Shown one piece after another: positions 56,740 to 64,000 of a stretch of DNA of 64,000 nucleotides. The first letter of the stretch is position 1. Each line of letters opens with the position of its first letter. The stretch comes from Lineus longissimus (taxonomy: Eukaryota > Nemertea > Pilidiophora > Heteronemertea > Lineidae). The position numbers and the translations under genes are program-made. The stretch lies in the NCBI RefSeq assembly GCF_910592395.1, contig NC_088316.1, forward strand, positions 12,896,001 to 12,960,000, given 5' to 3'. The notes under the pieces were generated by a model. It ran no database searches and was not told where the DNA came from. It was given only the letters and a program-made list of their open reading frames with translations.

Positions 56740-57789
56740 TCACAACCCAGCGTCTAGCAGCCTGATTTCAATAGACGCACCACTGGATCGATCGGCCCTT
56801 GAGCGACCTGCCGGGTATTCGTCATTTTTCCGACAGATGTCCATGATGGCGTCGCGGGTGTCCCTGTGGAGAGCCGGCAAGGCCAGATAAGTCAGCGGGC
56901 CGCGGAGAAATGGCGACAACTCGCTAAACTCCTTGGCCATCAAGTCTTCAATAACTCGCACCCTGCAGCTAGAGAGATCACAAAATTTTAATATTTGCAC
57001 GGGGAGGTATGTTAGCACGTGGACTATAACTAAAACTGATGTGAGTTTGATTAGGTCCATATCTCCCTCCTTTCGCGGATTGTTCCGTATCAGGCTAAGA
57101 ATCATTGTGAAAAGGATACCAGTTAATAGGACAGGTAATGCTAAAAGTACAACGAAGTCCGTCAAGACTAATACATGAGCGTACGTTGAGAATTGCTCCG
57201 AAAGTCCGCATAGCCAGACGGTTGTGTTGTCCGCGGAGTCGAAATGTTCAACTGGAATGTAAACCACTAGGGCCCAGATACTGTAAGCTAGAGAGAAAAA
57301 CCAAACAAAACTTAAAGAAAACACGCATATCCCTTGTTTGAAGGAGTTACGGACTTGATACCCGACGACGTAAAATGTGTCAAGGACTAAAAGGAATGTG
57401 CTATAGATCCCCGCGGTTGACAACGTGCTCGAAATGTATCTGTAGAATTTGCACAAGTATGGGTTCCGGAATCTTCCATCCGTGACAAGAGACAAGTGAA
57501 GAGGTATTAATAAAGCCCCCGTCAAGAGGTCGCTCATGAGGAGAGATATCACTAGAACCGTGTACGAAGACCGGAGCCTAGACGAGAAACGCGCAATGAC
57601 GCAGAAGAGACTCCCTCCGCCCGCAATGGACAGAAATATCAGTATCACGTCCACGATCACGAAGGCTCTCACAAAGGGATCCATTATGCGCTTGTACTCC
57701 AGCACGCCTGGATCCCTTGATATTGTTTCTTTGGTGTTGTTCAGCGCTCCGTCCAAAATGATGTTGTTGAGAGTTAAGAATCTCATCAC
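56740..57789 (-). CDS. Intronless class A GPCR, atypical orphan
   Basis: A single open frame of 349 residues with seven hydrophobic segments. TM1 (about 40-67) lacks the usual Asn (AGGGSLFC). TM2 has LLMSDLLTGA with the conserved Asp. A Cys precedes TM3 (NPYLCKFYRY) and is matched by a Cys in ECL2 (TTVWLCGLSE), so the canonical disulfide is present. TM3 ends LDTFYVVGYQ where DRY is expected. TM4 has its Trp, TM5 its Pro, and TM6 reads HVLTYLP. TM7 has TYLALPALHRDTRDAI, in which helix 8 (HRDTRDAI) is typical but NPxxY is missing. It is unrelated in motif and gene structure to the three-exon family. Retroposition could explain the lack of introns, but many class A receptors are intronless anyway. 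Ligand and coupling unknown; loss of DRY and NPxxY may mean unusual or no G-protein signalling. Confidence 0.82.
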   Translation of the reverse strand: MMRFLTLNNIILDGALNNTKETISRDPGVLEYKRIMDPFVRAFVIVDVILIFLSIAGGGSLFCVIARFSSRLRSSYTVLVISLLMSDLLTGALLIPLHLSLVTDGRFRNPYLCKFYRYISSTLSTAGIYSTFLLVLDTFYVVGYQVRNSFKQGICVFSLSFVWFFSLAYSIWALVVYIPVEHFDSADNTTVWLCGLSEQFSTYAHVLVLTDFVVLLALPVLLTGILFTMILSLIRNNPRKEGDMDLIKLTSVLVIVHVLTYLPVQILKFCDLSSCRVRVIEDLMAKEFSELSPFLRGPLTYLALPALHRDTRDAIMDICRKNDEYPAGRSRADRSSGASIEIRLLDAGL

Positions 57790-60700
57790 CGACTGTATAA
57801 CCAGTCAAGACAAGTAAATGAATACTTTTTTATGAAGAAAATGGATTTGGTCGTCAGAATCTATCTGCGCCAAGATGGCGCAGTGTTCAACCTATCAGTT
57901 AATTCAATTTTGATATACACATACGTTACACTTACGCACGTGTGGTCTTATCCTTGGTAAACGACAAAAACGATGTTTGATTACCTTTGTTTTTATTTCT
58001 TCCACCGAATTTTGTTCCAGCAAATCTTTTACCTCAACCAACCGTTTCATCAGTGTGTTCTTCCTCAATCCGAGTAGCAGGCAACCGATGCAATCACGAA
58101 TGTACCCAGAAATGCCGTATCCACTGTGATGACGATGTAGGCCTAATCCAAGTTTGTCGTGTTCACGTACCTTGTTGACACAGTCTAAACGTTGTTACAC
58201 TGGCATCAATAGAGTGTGTTCAGTCTAAAGTATTCTATATCCACACCCATTTATCTTACGATTTAACATAGCGGCATCATCCAAGCTAATCCAAACATGA
58301 GCTAGAATCTCCTAAAAACCATTCACTGTCCGTAAGCATTCAAACACACATTCGTTCACAGCAAAATGTTCTCACCTTGTAGAGATTATGATGATGATTT
58401 CGTTTATGCCTTCGTCAATAATCCAACGTGCATGTATGATGTAAAAATACTTCCAATATTGACGACAAAGTCACGACTCTTCCACTAGTCATGCACTCCT
58501 GTAATGACAAAACCGATACGGTATGTGATATTATGTGTGCGAAAGAAATTTTTCTGCGGTTATTCCAGTTATTTTTATTGACTAACGTCAAAAAGATGAT
58601 CAGCGCCAGTCGTTTCCGATAGATTCCGTACTTCCCCGGAAACTGCCTTAAAATCAATACTCCCTGGATGGATACAGTAATTGGTAGACTGCCCAGTGGC
58701 CGATAGAAGCTTGATCAGCAGTCGCCCTTGCGTGATTTGGCCTTGCCTTGTTTGCCAGTGGGCAATTATGGGAGTAACACAGACTTACTGTATCGAGAAT
58801 CGGTGTTCGCGTAAAATATCGGTTACTCGTTACCCTTACGAAACCTGGTGATGTGCGTGACTGGTCCAATGTTATCAGTGGTGTGAAGCTGATGGTGCGA
58901 ACTCGTTTTTAGCCAGAATAATTAGACGTAGACTTCTTTGGTGTCCGTGTTAATCGTGTTGTTGTTCATCAACGCATATTCACAAACCTGTGAAGGTCAA
59001 CTTTCTTGATCAAGACAGCTAGTCATTACCGACGTCACGATGGTCAGTCTTCCGAGTGTCAATACCTTGCAAAGCATCAATGTTTCTCACTGTAAACCAC
59101 TGTCCCTGAACATCGGTGTTCGCAATCAGTGTTCGCAAAGAACTAGACGCTGGTTAATGAGTTAAAAGGTGTCTTAATTGATAAGATAGTATCAAAAGTA
59201 TCACCCAGGGCGGCGTCAAATGTCAGTGTCAAATAACCATATTCCACGAATCGTTTTGACTGTGAGGTCAGCGAGCAAGAGGTATGGTAAGTGACGACGT
59301 TTGAATCTAATACTTTCGCCTTTAAAATCCCCGACTTGTGACTAAGCTACACTCAGAACTGCGCAGTCGACACTCCTTCGCCAGCAGCTGAAAGAACATC
59401 TGCGCTCTACAGATACCTGAGCATCTCAATCGGCTGCCCTGCTGGCGATCTGCTGGCGATCTCTTGACGACCCTGTCACAGCTGCCGGTCGGCGACCTCA
59501 ACTTGCGGTTGATCGAGAAGTATTCACCTGCAACGATAAATGATTACAAGATGCTTAGAAAAAGCCGCAAAACTAGTCGAAGGCACTATGAATCATCATT
59601 TTTCCTGTCAGATCAGAATGGAAAAATCCCTGGAGAACCGATTCCGTCCACCTGAACCTGTATAACACCCGCCATTCCGTCGCCCTTGGGATAAAGTACA
59701 TCGTTACTATTCGGTCACCAAATTATGTCATGACCGTGACTACAGTGCTTGCGTTTATAATTCAGAGCACAAACTGTTGTCACATAACCGGGATAAAAGC
59801 GAGCTAATAATCTTCTATCAGACTGTTTACAAGCAGAAGCAATCTGAAGAGAATGATAAACATGAAGAAAGTGTTCCTGTCCAAGATGGTTGTTTAGCAT
59901 CACGTTACAACTAATGGCACATATTGAGGTTTCACGTTCGCCCATCACCTGACTGATATTTGGACAGACTTGAGGTGCAGTGGTCAGGGGCCTTGCTAAC
60001 AGTCTCCGGGGCCTTGCCAATAGACTGTTAGCAAGCCCCATGATTGACTTAATTCGCTGACACAGGAGTTTTGGCAGAGGCCCGGACAAAAAATCCCACC
60101 TTTCTGCGGGTCACACACAGAAATCGCACAGTTCTTCTCAGTGTCGACGAGCGCTATACAGGGATTCGTTGGTTAAGCATAAAATGTAGAAATCCACTTT
60201 ACTTCAAAAATTCCGTACATTTTGTAATTCTTAATTAAACGGATAAATCAAGCAAGTCTGATGATAATCTATCACATTATAGTAATTAGGATTTCCAAGG
60301 CGGCAACATGCTGCAATTATCTGTTTCGGGACAATGATTTATTTCGAACTAACAAGACTTTTTTCATTTTTAAGACCAATGGCATAATAATTGTGCACTC
60401 CATGGCAAGGACCATAAATTGTCTCTTTGCGTACACTGTACATTATCATATAATTTCACACGCTGTCGGATAAATACTGACAATACTGGTCATGAACCGA
60501 TTCATTTTGATTAAAAACAAAACAAAAACAGCCAGTGAAGACAAGCGCGGACAGTCGCGTTCTTGGAAAGTAATTTAATTCTAAAACCAGAGATAACAAA
60601 GAGAGGGCTTACTTTGATTGTACCAGACAGCTGGTGAAGCAAATGGAACACATAGCGCCGTGATGTTAAAAAACATGCACGCGTCATTACTGTTGCAGGC

Positions 60701-61892
60701 CTGCCCAATTTAAAAGCAACTGAACGCCACGTAGAAAATCCATTGGGAATTATCACCAGTTGGCTTTTGGGGCGTAGTATTAGAATAATACCGGCTTCTG
60801 ACTTCTGACACAATTCTAGTCAAGGTAATTGCAGACCAAAAATTAAGAGATTTAGATGGAAATTCGATGCGTCCATACCACTTCTACCCAATCTTATCGG
60901 CAAAGCGCACCACAGAACGAAAAAAACGTATACAGCAATGCAATCTCAACCACATCTTATTGCGAAGCGATGTAAATGTACAAGGCTACGTCCCTCCAAA
61001 AGAGATTCCATAAAAGCGACCCCGGGAAAGTGACAATGACATCTATCCCCGGAAATTTGTTGTGTTGTGCTATCCGCCTCAAAGGTGACAGGTGCTTTGT
61101 GGTTGGTCTGATAAAAAGGGACGCCCTCGATTAGTGATGACAAGGGAGAATAGAAGTGCTCGGAACCATCCTTGGCAAAGACTCGCGGATGATTGTGCCA
61201 GTGTGCGTTTTTCCTCAAGATAAGCTGGTAATGGCCATAGTCCGTTGAAATATTTCGTTGGTAACGTACTTTTTGATCGAGCAAACGTATGCAGTATATC
61301 AAAGGTTATATATGGAGAGCTAAAATCTCAGAAAGACGTAAATTTAGCCAAACTGTTTCACCAGCTGTGGTCGTCTGGGGAAAAAACCTTGGTGGCGTCC
61401 TCTCTGGAAATGGCCACACTAAAAGCATTGCCTCCGCCACAGCAGATAACCAAGGGCCAATTTATATCTCTGTAGAGCTAGAGTAATGTCCGCGTTAATT
61501 TAACGACATTGGCGCCTTTCGGAAACTGACGAAAGTCTTTTTCTTATTTTTTACGACCAAGGGAAGTGAATACTCTTGTAGTGGCAGGATTACAATCTTT
61601 GTTTTTCGTATTGCTCTCGTCGCTATTTTTCCGATTCTGCATCGAATAATATCTCAACTCAGGTTTCAAACATTTCCAACTTACAACAAAATTCCTGTCA
61701 AAAGTTGCTGACTTGCACATCGTTTGCGTACATGTATGTACAGGGTGTCAATTAACTGTCTGTTAATGGAACCAGATCTGATTCTGAAATATGCCTGCAG
61801 CTGTAAAAATCATATTACGGGCGCGTATAACGTATAACTGAACATTTTTTCTAAAAAATAAGCCGCAATTCTCAATCGGCCGCAGGGAAGAT
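57790..61892. other. Intergenic stretch without a supported gene
   Basis: About 4.1 kb between the two plausible receptor genes. Frames of up to about 124 codons (such as 59715-60089 and 60946-61302 on the minus strand) show no domain or splice structure I recognise. A small hairpin lies at 59987-60039 (GGGGCCTTGCTAACAGTCT against its inverse). Confidence 0.5.
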
Positions 61893-63494
61893 ATGGCACC
61901 CCAACTCGATACATTGGATGCTTCGTCGACAGCAGTTCGAACATTGCCCTGGGTGGACCCGGAGGAGTATGCCCTTAACCTGGTGTTCTTGATTACCACG
62001 CGGTACTCATGGATCGTCATCATAGCAGTCGGACTCTTCGGGAACGTGATGTCCATCATCATAACACTTCAGAAAGATAACAGGAAGATATCTACTTGTA
62101 ACTACATGACTGCTCTTGCCATGGCGGATACGGTTGTACTCCATATTGAGATCGCTTGGGGGTCGTATTTTCACGTCTGGGATACAGACCCACCGACTGA
62201 GTTTGAGCTGCAGTGAGTATTGTTGTTGTCTTGTTATTATACCAGTCAGGGCAAAAATCCCCGAACGGTGCGTGGTCGCCAACACGAGTTAGATCTCCCT
62301 TTACACCTATACCAATTCGACTATCGCCAAACCGTGCCAGAGTAATTTCTAAAAAAGATGTTTGCGCAATAAAGTGCACATCTTCGCATTTCCTCGTTGA
62401 TTCCCAAATACATGAAGCACTGTCAACTTGTGTAAAACCAGGTGACATAAGATTCACCAAAAATCACATGAGATTCATCAAATCTTATTTCAGATTGTTG
62501 TGGTATCTGGCGTACGCTTTCGCAGTTATGTCCGGATTCTTCCTCGCCGAGATGACCATTGATCGACTGATTGTCGTCAGATTCCCGCTGGCCGCACCCA
62601 GACTCTGCACAACACGCCGCGCCTGCATTTCGATAGCCATAACGTTCGTTTTGATTAGTGGTCTTAGTTCGTACATCATGTTCAAGTTTAAGTATTTCTA
62701 TAATGAGGAAACAGGTAGGAATTATTGAATCAGCACCATCAGTAACTCCGCAAACACCTAATTTTTTACTTTGTTTCGTGTTAGGTCGGTTGACACCATA
62801 TGCATGGGGAAATACTGGCGGGTGCTCAGGTCGACCCACCTCCCCAAAGTGCGTTTCATGACGCAGCAAACGTGTCGTTGCACGGCAAAGTGCCGCTGTT
62901 GACTTATTCCAGCATGGATCGCATGTCAAAATCTCAGGCATCAACGGATTCGCAAGAGTCAATGTATTTTTGAATGTATTTTTCATTCTAGGGACGGGCG
63001 TTCTCCGCATGAGTGACAAAAACCAAGATTTAGTCGTCCTCGGAAACTCCACGCAAATGGCCATTGGCACCATCCTCCCCTTCGTCATCATTGTGTTCTG
63101 CAACCTGTGGATCTTCAAAGTGTTGCGCAATGCCTCCAAGATCAGTAGACAGATGGGCGTAAGCAAGGAGGGACAGATATCGCGAGAGAAGGAGACAGCT
63201 CATTTAAATAAAATGCTAATCCTCGTCAGTATTGCTTACGTCATTACGTCCATCCCATTCAGGGCTTATGAAATTGCCATGGGGATACAAGTGGTGAAAG
63301 ATTCCTATGAACGAAACGAAGCTTACTGGGGTCTCCGAATCCAATGTGTTCACTTCATTTTTGCGAATATTTGGTATATGAATTTCGGTATCAATTTTTA
63401 CCTTTACTGTATAGGGGGCGGTAAGAAGTACAGGGATGACGTCAGACAAAGATTGGGACGTTTATTCTTTTGTTGCAGAAAAGACGAGAAGTAA
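61893..63494 (+). CDS. Class A GPCR, divergent family member E
   Basis: Exons 61893-62212, 62494-62714 and 62992-63494 (320, 221, 503 bases), phases 2 and 1, donors GTGAGT and GTAGGA, acceptors TTTCAG and TTCTAG; product 347 residues. Exon 2 and exon 3 have exactly the lengths seen in A-C. Motifs: GLFGNVMSII, CNYMTALAMADT, EMTIDRLIVVRFP, TSIPFRAYE and GINFYLYCIGGGKKYRDDV. The APELETLGT loop word of A-D is replaced by a different sequence (QDLVVLGNS). The TM3/ECL2 cysteine pair is absent, and the tail ends with a Cys-Cys pair. By motif it is closer to D than to A-C (FNFKY/FKFKY, NEQTG/NEETG at the loop before exon 3). Introns are short (281 and 277 bases). AATAAA follows at 63660. Confidence 0.87.
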
Positions 63495-64000
63495 TTAATG
63501 TATGACGATCATGAAAACGAAGAGGTTTCAAAATTTACTTCCTAATGGAGCGAAAAGTTTGTGGACGGTTGCTATACTTGTACCGGTATATTGCACAGGT
63601 AATTGGCAACGTCTAAACACTATTCATTCATTCCCAACCCATTGTGATTTATTTGAAGAAATAAAAATACGTGCAGGCGATTTTTTCCCATGCCCCCATT
63701 CGGCACATTCGGAGATACTCGTTAGTATCCGTGAGATATCATCGGTCGTGACGTTTATGTTGTAGTGTGAATGGAATTGCAATGGCCCCTGTTACGCTTG
63801 ATACGCCATCTGCTATGTTTTTTTGTCCGAGGCAACCACATCAGAAGAGAGGCATCTAGCACTTTTAATCATGATGCTATTTTTCATTTCCGATTGGTGG
63901 TAATGGCGTCACATGCGATAATTCGGTCCTGCGAATCGTCACCAGCGATACCATAACTTCCAATCTGCAAGAAACAAGGCTGCCTAGACACGTATGCGCA
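63495..64000. other. 3' flank of GPCR member E
   Basis: AATAAA at 63660-63665 is a plausible poly(A) signal, 166 bases after the stop. The rest shows no gene or repeat. Confidence 0.5.

Noticed and set aside
60946-61302. 118-codon minus-strand frame considered as a small gene
   Set aside because: No recognised domain, no splice context, and an overlapping frame of similar length on the other strand.

Overview
Eukaryotic nuclear DNA, most likely from a marine invertebrate. The genes carry spliceosomal introns with GT-AG boundaries, long intergenic spacers hold many short inverted-repeat transposons, and simple motifs such as TACATGTA and TAGGCCTA recur throughout. The protein families are metazoan. 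The phylum cannot be fixed from the sequence alone: lophotrochozoan, echinoderm, hemichordate and amphioxus genomes all show this kind of background. No bacterial, viral or organellar genes were seen.

Layout. (1) 1-1.8 kb: a nested cluster of inverted repeats. (2) 1.8-14.1 kb: a tandem array of three near-identical class A GPCR genes (A, B, C), each with three coding exons of the same phases and a 350-residue product, followed by the stub of a fourth unit. (3) 14.6-15.7 kb: a tRNA-derived SINE head between direct repeats. (4) 16.0-19.4 kb, minus strand: a more divergent member of the same GPCR family (D), with a decayed exon-2 copy in its first intron. (5) 19.4-27.3 kb: no convincing gene, two MITE-like elements. 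(6) 27.4-39.3 kb: an INF2-type formin of 14 coding exons with a proline-rich FH1, a GC-AG intron and two alternative last exons that each encode a WH2/DAD-like tail. (7) 41.1-44.4 kb: a composite foldback element with arms of about 470 bp around a 71-bp minisatellite. (8) 45.4-52.4 kb: a bHLH-PAS transcription factor of 11 coding exons, closest by eye to the Met/GCE class, whose introns contain several MITEs, a 33-bp array and a splice donor formed at a MITE end. (9) 52.4-56.7 kb: repeats and MITEs. (10) 56.7-57.8 kb, minus strand: an intronless, atypical class A GPCR. (11) 57.8-61.9 kb: no gene seen. (12) 61.9-63.5 kb: a fifth member of the three-exon GPCR family (E).

The GPCR family expanded locally by tandem duplication (A-C young, D and E older). 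The formin (actin assembly) and the bHLH-PAS factor (transcription) appear to be unrelated neighbours rather than a functional cluster. All gene models are built from reading frame, splice consensus, phase agreement and remembered family features; no transcript or database evidence was available.
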